A stretch of DNA of 64,000 nucleotides from Hymenobacter sp. H14-R3. GTDB lineage: Bacteria; Bacteroidota; Bacteroidia; Cytophagales; Hymenobacteraceae. The notes under the pieces were generated by a model that worked only from the letters and a program-made list of their open reading frames with translations, did not search any database and was not told where the DNA came from. Both the position numbers and the translations under genes were made by a program. The stretch lies in assembly GCF_030063445.1 (NCBI RefSeq), contig NZ_JASITD010000003.1:124001-188000 (forward strand). The letters are read 5' to 3'. Below, piece by piece: positions 50,676-59,557 of the stretch; the stretch's first letter is position 1; every line of letters begins with the position of its first letter.

Positions 50676-52301
50676 TTAGCGCAGGGCGGCCCAGTCCGTT
50701 TTGTCGTGCACGTCGGCGGGGGCGGGTAGCTTGCCCAGGCCCAGCAGCTCGGTAATGTAAATCATGTCGGTATCGCGGCCCATGCCGGCGGCGGCCACTA
50801 TGCGGCCGTCCAGCACGTAGAGCGCCAGGAAATCCTGCTGGGCTACGTCGCCGTGGCAGGTGATTTCGTCCCACTTTTCGGCGTGGCCGGCGTAGCGCAG
50901 GCTTTTGCCATACTGCTGCGTCCAGAAGAAGGGCGCAGCCGTGAATTTCTGCTGCTGGCCCAGCATATTGCGGGCCGCCGCCTGGCCGTGCTGCTGAGCC
51001 ACGCGCCAGTGCTCGATGCGCGTAGGCTGCCCGGTGGCCGCCAGTGGGAAGCGGGCAATGTCGCCAGCCGCGTACACATTGGCCGCGGCTTGCAGGTACT
51101 CATCTACGGCCAGGCCACCGTCTTTCTCCAGGGTGAAGGCTTCTTTCAGGAAATCAGTAGCTGGGCGCACGCCCACGCCGAGTATCACCACGTCGGCCGG
51201 CACCAGCTTGCCCGATTTAAGCTCCACGCCCACCGCATGGCCGCGCTCGCCAAGTATGGAGGTTGCCTCGGCCTCCGTTTCGAACTGCACGCCTTTTTCC
51301 TCGTGCAGCTTTTGGAACATCGCCCCGATTTCGGGCCCCAGCACCCGCACAAAGGGCACTTTTTCCTGGGCAATTACCGTCACGGCCCGGCCCTCGGCAA
51401 TGAGGCTGCTGGCCGCCTCCATGCCAATGAAGCTACTGCCAATGATGACCACCTGCTGCGCGTTTTTGGTGGCGGCCAGCAGCGCGTCGGCGTCGGCCTT
51501 GGTGCGCAAGGGCAGCACGCCGGCCAGGTTGTGGCCGGGCAGCTTGGGCAGCAGGTTGGGCGTGCTGCCGGGGGCCAGCAGCAGCTGGTCGTAGTGCAAC
51601 GGCGGCTGGCCGCCCGCCAGCTGCAGCTCCTGCTTGGCGAGGTCGAGGCCCGTAGCGCGGCTGTTGGGCCGCCATTCTATCTGCTGCGCTTCATAAAAAT
51701 CTCTTTTGCGCAGTGGCAGCGTGGCTGGCGCGGCCTTGCCCGCCAGGTAGGCTTTGCTGAGCTTGGTGCGGTCGTAGGGCACGTCGGCCTCGGCCGATAC
51801 CAGCACTACGCGGCCCGCAAAACCCTCGCGGCGCAGCGCCTGGGCCGCAAACTCGCCGGCTGCGCCGCCGCCCACCAGCACGAAGGTGCGGGTATCGGCG
51901 GCCGGGGCGGGGGCGGGGGGCGGCGTGCCCCCCAGCTCGGCCGTGGGCGTGGCCTCGGGCTTGTCGGTGCTGGCGGGTGGGTTGGCAGGCACCTGCACCC
52001 AAATGCGGCCCTCGGCCTCGCGCACGGGGTAGGTGGGCAGGTCGTCGAGGGCGGGCGGCTCACACAAGGTGCCATCGGCCACCCGAAAACAGGCGTGGTG
52101 CCAGGGGCAGATAATTTTGCCATTCAGCAGCTTACCTTTTTCCAGAGGCGCGCCGTAGTGCGGGCAGTTGGGCGCAAACGCGTGCACCTGCCCCTGGTGG
52201 CGGGCCAGCAGTACCGCAGGGCCACCGTCGGGCGTGGAAAAGGTTTTCAGGCCGCCTTCGGGCAGGCTGGCAGAGTCGGTGAGGTTGATTTCGGGGCGCA
52301 T
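50676..52301 (-). CDS. Rieske 2Fe-2S / FAD-dependent pyridine nucleotide oxidoreductase fusion
   Basis: 541 residues from the ATG before RPEINLTDSASLPEGG. Residues 1-105 are a Rieske domain with Cys-x-His (NCPHYGAPL) and Cys-x2-His (CPWHHACF). A Pro/Ala linker leads to an AIF/rubredoxin-reductase-like domain: FVLVGGGAAGEFAAQALR (FAD), VVIIGSSFIGMEAASSL (NAD) and NVYAAGDIARFPL. The C-terminal dimer domain ends the protein. It is likely an NADH-dependent electron-transfer flavoprotein; the partner is unknown. The order is that of AIFL-type and nitrite-reductase-like flavoproteins. Confidence 0.9.
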   Translation of the reverse strand: MRPEINLTDSASLPEGGLKTFSTPDGGPAVLLARHQGQVHAFAPNCPHYGAPLEKGKLLNGKIICPWHHACFRVADGTLCEPPALDDLPTYPVREAEGRIWVQVPANPPASTDKPEATPTAELGGTPPPAPAPAADTRTFVLVGGGAAGEFAAQALRREGFAGRVVLVSAEADVPYDRTKLSKAYLAGKAAPATLPLRKRDFYEAQQIEWRPNSRATGLDLAKQELQLAGGQPPLHYDQLLLAPGSTPNLLPKLPGHNLAGVLPLRTKADADALLAATKNAQQVVIIGSSFIGMEAASSLIAEGRAVTVIAQEKVPFVRVLGPEIGAMFQKLHEEKGVQFETEAEATSILGERGHAVGVELKSGKLVPADVVILGVGVRPATDFLKEAFTLEKDGGLAVDEYLQAAANVYAAGDIARFPLAATGQPTRIEHWRVAQQHGQAAARNMLGQQQKFTAAPFFWTQQYGKSLRYAGHAEKWDEITCHGDVAQQDFLALYVLDGRIVAAAGMGRDTDMIYITELLGLGKLPAPADVHDKTDWAALR

Positions 52302-52568
52302 GGGCTGGGTAAGTGAGGGGCTACCTCGTGCAACGCACAGCCGGCCCGCCGGGTTGGCATAGCTTGCCCAGGGCGCTGGCCCGGCCGCCGGGTTCCTGGC
52401 CATAGTTTTGAAGCTACTGGTGGAAAAAAAAGGTTGAAGCTGGCTTACCCGAAGAGCAGCACACGCACCAGTGCGCGGTAGCCGCCTATAGCTCGCTACG
52501 GTCATAACCCCCACTGGTGCGCCAGCTATCACGGCTGGAAGTACCAGCCTTTTTTCCTGATGACGCTT

Positions 52569-54290
52569 TTATCTCCCGGCCGCTGCTGACAACGTGCGAA
52601 AACCCTCCCCAAGCGTAGCGCCGCGCAGCCGCAGGCCGGGCTGCCACGCCTCGGCGCACGGCAGCGGGCAGTTGCCGCAACGCCCGGTGGTGGCGGGCGC
52701 AACGCGCAACGGGTAAGGCCCCAGCCGGGCCACTACCTGCACCGCCACGGGCGGGTAATCGGCTGGCCAAATGAGCGTTGCGCTCAGCGCACCCGGCCGG
52801 GCCAGCTCGTGGCGCAGGCCATTACCCCCGTACACCAGGCCCAGGCCAAGTAGCACCCACCCGCTAAGCCGACCCCAGCGCGCCAGCGGCGCGCGCAGCA
52901 CCAGCAATGGCCCTAGCACGGCCGCCCCAATAAGGTAGGCATAGGCAAAGCGCAGCGCCGGAGCCGCTACAAACCAGCCGCCGCCGCCCAGCAGCAACAG
53001 GCCGTAGAGCTGCACCTCAGCCCGGCGCAGCTGGTGGCGCAGGGCCGCGGGCCGGCGCAGGGCCAGCCACAGCAACCAGCCCAGCACCAGCGCCGCCCCC
53101 GCCAGCCCAAGCACCAGCAGCCGTTTATCGGCGGGCTCCTGCTGGGCCCACCACGGCGGCAGCCATTGGCGCAGCGGCTGCCCGGCGGCCAGCGACCAAT
53201 CAGCCAGGGGCCGCCGGGCAAAGAGCCGGATTTCGGCCAGGTCGGCCAAGCGCTGGGCTTCGGGCACCAGCCAATCAGGCCCCGGCGACCACCCCACCAG
53301 GGGATAAGCTAAGTAACCCGACAGCAGCACGTTGCGCCCCAGCCAGGGCAGCAGCACTACCGTCACTACGCCCCCCACCACGGCCAGCCCGCGCCCCCAG
53401 GCCCGGCGCGGCAGCCGCAGCAGGGCCGCGGCGGGCCACAGCAGCAGCAGCCCCGCCGAGGGCTTAAACGTGAGGGCCGTAGCCGTGAGCAGTGCCAGCC
53501 AGGCCAAGCCGCCAAGGGCGAAGCGAGGCGTTTCGAGCAGCGCGCCCAGCAGCAGCAGGCCCCACACGGCCACCGTGCTATCGGGCAGCGGCGACGAAAT
53601 CCAGGGCCGCAGGGCCATGAGCAGCAGCAGCAGCGTGCCCAGGTAAAACCAGCTCAGCCAGGGCTGCCCACCCGGCCGGGCGTGGCCCGCCGCCCGCCGC
53701 ACGTGGTGCAGCACCAGCAGCAGGCAACCCAAGCTGTTGAATACCTGCTGAAAAGCCGGCCCGCGCCCGGCCGCCGGGCTAAAAAACGCCGTGAGCAAGT
53801 GCGCGTGCGAATTAAAAGCCAACCGCCCCTGCAAGTTGCCCAGCCCCGGCACCACCGGGTAGTGGTGCAGCCATTGCACAAACTGCGCGTGATACAGCGC
53901 CGCATCGGGGAAAACGGGCGGCTGGGCCGCGTGCACCAGCACCAGCGCTACCAGCACGGCCGCCAGCGCGCCCGCCCCTACCCCGGCCTGCCGCCACGCG
54001 TGGGCATAGCTCCGCAGCAATTGGTGCAGCTGCCCGCGGCCCGCCACCAGGCAGCCAACCGCCAGCACACTCAGGCCCACCTGTAGGCCCAGGGCTACGG
54101 GCAGGCTAAAACTGAGCCCGGCCACGAGCCAGGCCAGCGCGGCCAGCCCGGTCAGGCCCAGTAGCTCGGGGCTGGTGGTCAATACGGTGGGTAGCGGGCC
54201 CGCCAGCCGGCGCAGGGCTGCCGCCAGCCCCAGCCCGAGGCCGAGCGACACGCCCAGCGCCCAGCCCCAAAACAGCAGTATCAGCAGCAT
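52569..54290 (-). CDS. Polytopic membrane protein, GT-C-like (LIC_10190-like)
   Basis: 573 residues with about a dozen hydrophobic helices. The first large loop holds PVFPDAALYHAQFVQWLHHYPVVPGLGNLQGRLAFNSHAHLL, where the acidic and His residues after helix 3-4 are the pattern of GT-C glycosyltransferases and of the LIC_10190 family. LTFKPSAGLLLLWP and a C-terminal soluble end with CGNCPLPC follow. It may transfer sugars from lipid donors to envelope substrates, but no biochemical role is proven by the sequence. Confidence 0.7.
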   Translation of the reverse strand: MLLILLFWGWALGVSLGLGLGLAAALRRLAGPLPTVLTTSPELLGLTGLAALAWLVAGLSFSLPVALGLQVGLSVLAVGCLVAGRGQLHQLLRSYAHAWRQAGVGAGALAAVLVALVLVHAAQPPVFPDAALYHAQFVQWLHHYPVVPGLGNLQGRLAFNSHAHLLTAFFSPAAGRGPAFQQVFNSLGCLLLVLHHVRRAAGHARPGGQPWLSWFYLGTLLLLLMALRPWISSPLPDSTVAVWGLLLLGALLETPRFALGGLAWLALLTATALTFKPSAGLLLLWPAAALLRLPRRAWGRGLAVVGGVVTVVLLPWLGRNVLLSGYLAYPLVGWSPGPDWLVPEAQRLADLAEIRLFARRPLADWSLAAGQPLRQWLPPWWAQQEPADKRLLVLGLAGAALVLGWLLWLALRRPAALRHQLRRAEVQLYGLLLLGGGGWFVAAPALRFAYAYLIGAAVLGPLLVLRAPLARWGRLSGWVLLGLGLVYGGNGLRHELARPGALSATLIWPADYPPVAVQVVARLGPYPLRVAPATTGRCGNCPLPCAEAWQPGLRLRGATLGEGFRTLSAAAGR

Positions 54291-54341
54291 ATTTCAGTGG
54301 GGCTAGCGCGCCGCCCGGCGTTGGCCGGGCCGCGGCGCGGC

Positions 54342-55757
54342 CTAAAACTCGGCGTTCTTGGGGAAGCGCGGGAAAGGAATCACGTCGCGGATGTTGGTCA
54401 TGCCCGTCACAAACAGCACCAGGCGCTCGAAACCCAGGCCAAAGCCCGCGTGCGGCGCGGTGCCGAAGCGGCGCGTATCGAGGTACCACCACAGCTCGTC
54501 TTCGGGCACGTGCATCTCGGCCATGCGGGTTTGCAGCTTCACCAGGTCTTCCTCGCGCTGCGAGCCGCCGATGATTTCGCCGATGCCGGGAAAGAGCACG
54601 TCCATGGCCCGCACGGTACGCCCGTCATCGTCCAGCTTCATGTAGAAAGCCTTGATTTCCTTGGGGTAGTTGGTGAGGATAACCGGCTTCTTGAAGTGCT
54701 TCTCCACGAGGTAGCGCTCGTGCTCGCTCTGCAAATCGGTGCCCCAGTCCACGGGAAACTCGAATTTCTTCTTGGCCGACTTCAAAATCTCCACCGCCTC
54801 GGTGTAGGTGAGGCGCTGAAACTCGTTGGTGGTCACAAAGTTGAGGCGCTCCAGCAGCTCCTTATCGTAGGTGTCGTTGAGAAATTGCAGGTCCTCGGCG
54901 CAGTGCGCCAGGGCGTAGCGCACCAGGCTTTGGAGGAAATCCTCGGCCAGGTCCATGTTGTCGGTGAGGTCGTTGAAGGCCACTTCGGGCTCAATCATCC
55001 AGAACTCGGCCAGGTGGCGGGCGGTGTTCGAGTTTTCGGCCCGGAAGGTGGGCCCGAAGGTGTACACGCTACCCAGCGCCATGGCCGCCAGCTCGCCTTC
55101 GAGCTGCCCGCTCACGGTGAGGTTGGTTTGCTTGCCGAAGAAATCCTCCGCGTAGTCTACCGCGCCGTCGGCGGTGCGGGGCGGGTGCTCGGGCGGCAGG
55201 GTAGTGACGCGAAACATCTGGCCCGCACCCTCGGCATCGGAGCCCGTGATGATGGGCGTGTGCACGTAGTAAAAGCCGTGGTCGTTGAAATACTGGTGAA
55301 TGGCAAACGCCAGCGCGTGCCGGATGCGCAGCACCGCCCCAAACGTGTTGGTGCGGGGGCGCAGGTGGGCAATTTCGCGCAGGTGCTCCAGCGAGATTCC
55401 TTTCTGGTCGTTGCCTTTCTTTTGCAGCGGGTAGGTTTCGTCGGCCGTGCCGAGCACCGTTATCTCAGTAGCCTGAATCTCAACGGCTTGCCCTTTGCCC
55501 TGGCTGGCTACCAGCTGGCCGCGCACGGCGATGCACGAGCCCGTAGTAATTTCCTTCAGGCTCTCCTCCGGGAAACCCTCGGCAGCAGCCACTACTTGCA
55601 GCGTAGCGAGGCACGAGCCGTCGTTGAGGGCAATAAACTGCACGTACTTGTTGCCGCGGCGGGTGCGTACCCAGGCCTTCACCAGCACTTCGCGGTTGAG
55701 GTCGGTACTTTTGAGCAGGTCTTGGATGCGGGTGCGGCGGAGCTGGTCGGCAGGCAT
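54342..55757 (-). CDS. asnS: Asparaginyl-tRNA synthetase
   Basis: 471 residues. An N-terminal OB-fold anticodon-binding domain ([27 protein letters not shown]) is followed by the class II core: [24 protein letters not shown] (motif 2), and [32 protein letters not shown] (motif 3). The long internal insertion between motifs 2 and 3 is usual for bacterial AsnRS. A TAnnTTTG element lies 22 bp upstream. Confidence 0.97.
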   Translation of the reverse strand: MPADQLRRTRIQDLLKSTDLNREVLVKAWVRTRRGNKYVQFIALNDGSCLATLQVVAAAEGFPEESLKEITTGSCIAVRGQLVASQGKGQAVEIQATEITVLGTADETYPLQKKGNDQKGISLEHLREIAHLRPRTNTFGAVLRIRHALAFAIHQYFNDHGFYYVHTPIITGSDAEGAGQMFRVTTLPPEHPPRTADGAVDYAEDFFGKQTNLTVSGQLEGELAAMALGSVYTFGPTFRAENSNTARHLAEFWMIEPEVAFNDLTDNMDLAEDFLQSLVRYALAHCAEDLQFLNDTYDKELLERLNFVTTNEFQRLTYTEAVEILKSAKKKFEFPVDWGTDLQSEHERYLVEKHFKKPVILTNYPKEIKAFYMKLDDDGRTVRAMDVLFPGIGEIIGGSQREEDLVKLQTRMAEMHVPEDELWWYLDTRRFGTAPHAGFGLGFERLVLFVTGMTNIRDVIPFPRFPKNAEF

Positions 55758-55779
55758 AAAGAGGGATTAAGGAGTGGGG

Positions 55780-55787
55780 CAAAGGTA
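55780..55787 (-). promoter_or_regulatory. -7 promoter element of asnS (TACCTTTG)
   Basis: Exact TAnnTTTG on the minus strand with the same 22-bp spacing to the start codon as uvrA. Confidence 0.65.
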
Positions 55788-55797
55788 GGTTCCAAGG

Positions 55798-56910
55798 TCA
55801 GTGTACCTCAAACACGCTGGCCCCGCCCCCCGAAAACACCCAGATGAAGCGCCCGGCCCGGTCAAAGCTCAGCCACTTCAGCATCTCCCCTTTGTCTTGC
55901 GGCAGGCCGGTGGTAAAGGCTTTTTGCCGGAAGCCCAGCCGGGCTACCTCGCCCGTAGCAAAGCAGTAGAAGTAGAGCCCGCCCTGCGCGGCGGGCAAGT
56001 ACTGGTTCCAGCCCGCCAGCGTGCCATCGGCCGTTAGCCGCACGCTGGCCCAGTGCGTGGGCACGTGTTGCAGCAGGGCGGTGGCCGTGGCCGAGCGCGG
56101 CTCCACGGCCAGCAGGGCCAGCCCCCGCCCCGTACCAGCCCCGCCCATGCGGGCCGAGTAGTAGCCGCCAAACGTGGCTACCTGTAGCTGCCCCGCCGCG
56201 TAGCGCAGCGCCAGTAGCTGCGGCGCGTCTATCAGGTCGCCCAGGCTGGCTGGCAGTTGTTGCTCGGCGCGCAGCGCGGCGCTTAGGGTAAGCGGCTGGG
56301 CCGGCGCTACCTGGTAGAAGGCGGCGGGCGGTGGTTGGGGGTGGCTATCGGCCTTCAGCGCGTGCCGCAGAGTTCGGAAAAAAGCGGGTGGCAGCGGCCC
56401 GGCGGTCGGCCGCAGGCGCAGCAGCCCTAAAAACAACTTCCGGCCCCAGAACTGGCCGTGCTCGTAGGCCACGGCCAGCTCGTTGGTATCGGGTAGCCAG
56501 CAGGCCGCGCCTGGGCAGCCGGCGCGGCCGGTGAAGCGGGCGGGCAGCACCTGGGGCTGCTGGTCGGGGCCCAGCACGTCGAGCACCCGCGGCACGGGCT
56601 GGCTCAGGGTATCGAACAGCAGCACCTGGTCAAGAAACACTACGCCAAAGCCCTGCTCGTAAGCGAATAATGCGCCGCCGCCGTAGGTGCGCTCCTCAAA
56701 GGTGTCGCCCGCCTGCTGCCACTGCTGGTAACGGGCCGAAAGCGGGCGCAGGTCCTGCCCCGGCCCAGTGGGGCCGTCGAGCGAGAGCCGCCACAGCTGC
56801 CGGTCGTGGGTGAGGGCTACGGCGGCCTGGCCTTCGTGCAGGGCCAGGCACTGGCGGGTGAAGCCGTAGGGTCTCGGAGTAGGAAAGTCGCGGTACTTGC
56901 TGAATTTCAT
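55798..56910 (-). CDS. Hypothetical propeller-like protein (370 aa)
   Basis: The start is the ATG before KFSKYRDFPTPRPYGFTRQCLALHEG; the same frame opens four codons earlier. No signal peptide or membrane helix. Repeated strand-turn units (AAVALTHDRQLWRLSLDG, GFGVVFLDQVLLFDTLSQPV, LAVAYEHGQFWGRKLFLGLLRL, LAGWNQYLPAAQGGLYFYCFATGEVARLGF, WLSFDRAGRFIWVFSGGGASVFEV) suggest a beta-propeller fold. It probably is a cytoplasmic binding protein; no named family is recognised. Confidence 0.7.
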   Translation of the reverse strand: MKFSKYRDFPTPRPYGFTRQCLALHEGQAAVALTHDRQLWRLSLDGPTGPGQDLRPLSARYQQWQQAGDTFEERTYGGGALFAYEQGFGVVFLDQVLLFDTLSQPVPRVLDVLGPDQQPQVLPARFTGRAGCPGAACWLPDTNELAVAYEHGQFWGRKLFLGLLRLRPTAGPLPPAFFRTLRHALKADSHPQPPPAAFYQVAPAQPLTLSAALRAEQQLPASLGDLIDAPQLLALRYAAGQLQVATFGGYYSARMGGAGTGRGLALLAVEPRSATATALLQHVPTHWASVRLTADGTLAGWNQYLPAAQGGLYFYCFATGEVARLGFRQKAFTTGLPQDKGEMLKWLSFDRAGRFIWVFSGGGASVFEVH

Positions 56911-57203
56911 CGTGCTGCCCAAAGGCGGAGGCGCAAAATAAGCCGCGCCGGCGCGCCTGGCCCCCAGCCAGTGGCACTGGCGGCAAACCGGCCGTAGTCC
57001 GCCACCCAGCGGCCCCGCCAGGAAGCTGCGCCGGGGCCGAGAGTTAACCTCACCCGTGCATTGGGAGTATGAGACTACGGTAGCCAGGGCCAGCCGCGCC
57101 GTAGCTTGCCGGGCCGGAGCCGCCGCCGCCCGCGCCGGTTCGCGGCGCGCCGGGTTCCTACGGGCTGCTGCCCCACCCTACTGTCTTCTATTCTAGCTCC
57201 CTT

Positions 57204-58826
57204 ATGCAACGCCTCGACCTCAAGCAGATGCTCTCGCAGCGCCTCTCGCCCCAGCAGATTCAGTTTATCAAGCTGCTGCAAATTCCTACGGCCGAGTTGG
57301 AGACCCGCATCAAGGAGGAAATGGAGGTGAACCCCGCCCTCGAAGAAGGCGACAGCGAGGACGCCGACGACCGCGACGACAACTCGGAGGAGGCCCCCGA
57401 GGCCGATGACCCCAACGACTCGCTCGACAACGACGAGAACACCCTGGACGAGGATTTTGCCCCCGCCGGGCAGGACGCCCCCGAGCCCGCCGAGGAGAGC
57501 TTCAACACCGACGACTACGCCGACGAGCGCCCCGAGCCCGCCGCCGAGCCCGAGGCCCTGGGCATCGACAACGACAACCACGAAATCGACATCAGCGATT
57601 ACGTAAACGACGATGAGATAGCGGGTTACAAAATGCAGGGCGACGGCCCCGGCGACGAGGAGGAGCGCGAAATGCCCCTGGCCGACAACAGCGGTTCGCT
57701 GCAAGACTCGCTGCTCGACCAGCTGCACTTTGCCCAGCTCGACGAGCGCCAGCAGGCCATTGGTGAGCAGCTGGTGGGCTCCATTGACGGCGACGGCTAC
57801 ATCCGCCGCGACCTGGCCGCCATTGCCAACGACCTGGCCTTCAGCCAGAACCTGGAGGTGAGCGAGGACGAGATTGAGGCCGTGCTGCGCGTGGTGCAGC
57901 AGTTTGACCCGCCCGGCATTGCCGCCCGCGACCTGCCCGAGTGCCTGCTCTTGCAGCTGGAGCGCCGCCACCAGGACGAGGACACCCTCAACGCCGAGCG
58001 CATTCTCACCGAAACGTTTGACGAGTTTACCAAGAAGCACTACCAGCGCATTCAGCAAAAGCTTGATTTAGAAGACGATGAGCTGAAAGACGCGGTGGCC
58101 GTTATTCTGCGCCTGAACCCCAAGCCAGGCGGCAACGGCCCCGTAAACGCGGGCCGCGGCAGCGGCGGCGGGGCCCAGTACCTCATGCCCGACTTCATCC
58201 TCACCAACGACAACGGCGAGCTGAACCTGACCCTGAACGCCCGCAACGCCCCCGAGCTGCGCGTGAGCCGCGACTACCGCGAAATGCTCCAGACCTATGA
58301 CAAGGCCGCCAAAAAGGACCAGAAAATGAAGGAGGCCGTGAGCTTCGTGAAGCAAAAGCTCGACTCGGCCAAATGGTTTATCGACGCCATCCGGCAGCGC
58401 CAGAACACGCTGCTGCGCACCATGTCGTCCATTGTGGAGCTGCAACGCGAGTTCTTCATGACCGGCGACGATTCGAAGCTGCGGCCCATGATTCTCAAGG
58501 ACATCGCCCAGCAAATCAGCATGGATATCTCGACCGTGAGCCGCGTGGCCAACTCCAAATCGGTGCAAACCGAGCACGGCATCTACCCCCTCAAGTTCTT
58601 CTTTTCGGAGGGCATCGCCACCGATTCGGGCGAGGACGCCAGCAGCCGCGAGGTCAAAAGCATCCTGCGCGACCTCATCGGCAGCGAGAAAAAAGACCAC
58701 CCCCTCAGCGACGATAAGCTGGAGAAAATGCTGAATGCCCGCGGTTACAACATTGCCCGCCGCACGGTGGCCAAGTACCGCGAGCAGCTTAATATTCCGG
58801 TGGCCCGGCTGCGCAAGGAGCTGTAA
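57204..58826 (+). CDS. rpoN: RNA polymerase factor sigma-54
   Basis: 540 residues. Region I begins RLDLKQMLSQRLSPQQIQFIKLLQIPTAELE. Region II (about residues 50-150) is exceptionally acidic and long. The core-binding region includes LLDQLHFAQLDERQQAIGEQLVGSIDGDGYI. The C-terminus holds DISTVSRVANSKSV and the RpoN box ARRTVAKYREQLNIP. It recruits RNA polymerase to -24/-12 promoters and needs an AAA+ activator such as the one at 7277. The 293-bp gap upstream has no clear promoter element. Confidence 0.97.
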   Translation: MQRLDLKQMLSQRLSPQQIQFIKLLQIPTAELETRIKEEMEVNPALEEGDSEDADDRDDNSEEAPEADDPNDSLDNDENTLDEDFAPAGQDAPEPAEESFNTDDYADERPEPAAEPEALGIDNDNHEIDISDYVNDDEIAGYKMQGDGPGDEEEREMPLADNSGSLQDSLLDQLHFAQLDERQQAIGEQLVGSIDGDGYIRRDLAAIANDLAFSQNLEVSEDEIEAVLRVVQQFDPPGIAARDLPECLLLQLERRHQDEDTLNAERILTETFDEFTKKHYQRIQQKLDLEDDELKDAVAVILRLNPKPGGNGPVNAGRGSGGGAQYLMPDFILTNDNGELNLTLNARNAPELRVSRDYREMLQTYDKAAKKDQKMKEAVSFVKQKLDSAKWFIDAIRQRQNTLLRTMSSIVELQREFFMTGDDSKLRPMILKDIAQQISMDISTVSRVANSKSVQTEHGIYPLKFFFSEGIATDSGEDASSREVKSILRDLIGSEKKDHPLSDDKLEKMLNARGYNIARRTVAKYREQLNIPVARLRKEL

Positions 58827-58849
58827 ATCAAATTTATTCCTTAAAACAG

Positions 58850-58887
58850 AACCCGCTCTTCACCGTCTGGCTGGAGGGCGGGTTTTT
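58850..58887 (+). terminator. Terminator after rpoN
   Basis: Stem AACCCGC / GCGGGTT around a 21-nt loop, continuing into T5. Confidence 0.7.
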
Positions 58888-58900
58888 CGCTTAATTACTT

Positions 58901-59557
58901 ATGAGTCAACGAATCATTATCACCGGCGCCACCGGCATGGTGGGCGAAGGTGTGCTGCTCACCCTGCTGCAACAGCCTGGGGTGGAGCAGGTACTCAGCA
59001 TCAGCCGTAGCCCCAGCGGGCACGCGCACCCCAAGCTGCGCGAGCTGCTGGTGCCCGATTTTTTTGAGTTGGGCGCCGTTGAAGGCGAGCTGGCGGGCTA
59101 CACGGCGTGCTTTTTTTGCGCGGGCGTGTCGTCGGTGGGCAAGAAGGAGTCCGAGTACACGCACCTCACGTACGACCTGGCGCTCCACTTTGCCCGCGCG
59201 CTGGTGCGGCAGTCGCCAGCGGCCACGTTCTGCTACATTTCGGGGGCGGGCACTGGCGGGCGGGCCATGTGGGCGCGGGTGAAGCGCCGCACCGAAACCG
59301 ACCTGCTGGCCCTACCCTTCGGGGCGGCGTTTATGCTGCGGCCGGGCTTTCTAAAGCCCGTGGCGGGCCAGCAGCACGTGCTGCCGATGTATCGCTGGGT
59401 TGGCTGGCTGCTTCCGCTGGCGCGGCGGCTGGGCTTCGGCTCCACCCTACGTGAGCTGGGCCTGGCCATGCTGCACGCGGCCCAGGGCGGGACCGGCAAG
59501 CCGGTGCTGGAGGTGAAAGACATTGTGCAGCTGGCCAGGCAGTTACCTGCTTCCTAG
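58901..59557 (+). CDS. NAD(P)-binding SDR/epimerase-like protein
   Basis: 218 residues. The Rossmann motif is IIITGATGMVGEGVLLTLLQ. CFFCAGVSSVGKKESEYTHLTYDLALHFARAL and FCYISGAGTGGRAMWARVKRRTETDLL provide the SDR-type active region, but the usual Tyr-x3-Lys is not evident (W-A-R-V-K instead), as in HTATIP2/ybjT-like atypical SDRs. The substrate is unknown. Its 3' end overlaps the convergent TPR-like gene by 4 bp. Confidence 0.85.
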   Translation: MSQRIIITGATGMVGEGVLLTLLQQPGVEQVLSISRSPSGHAHPKLRELLVPDFFELGAVEGELAGYTACFFCAGVSSVGKKESEYTHLTYDLALHFARALVRQSPAATFCYISGAGTGGRAMWARVKRRTETDLLALPFGAAFMLRPGFLKPVAGQQHVLPMYRWVGWLLPLARRLGFGSTLRELGLAMLHAAQGGTGKPVLEVKDIVQLARQLPAS

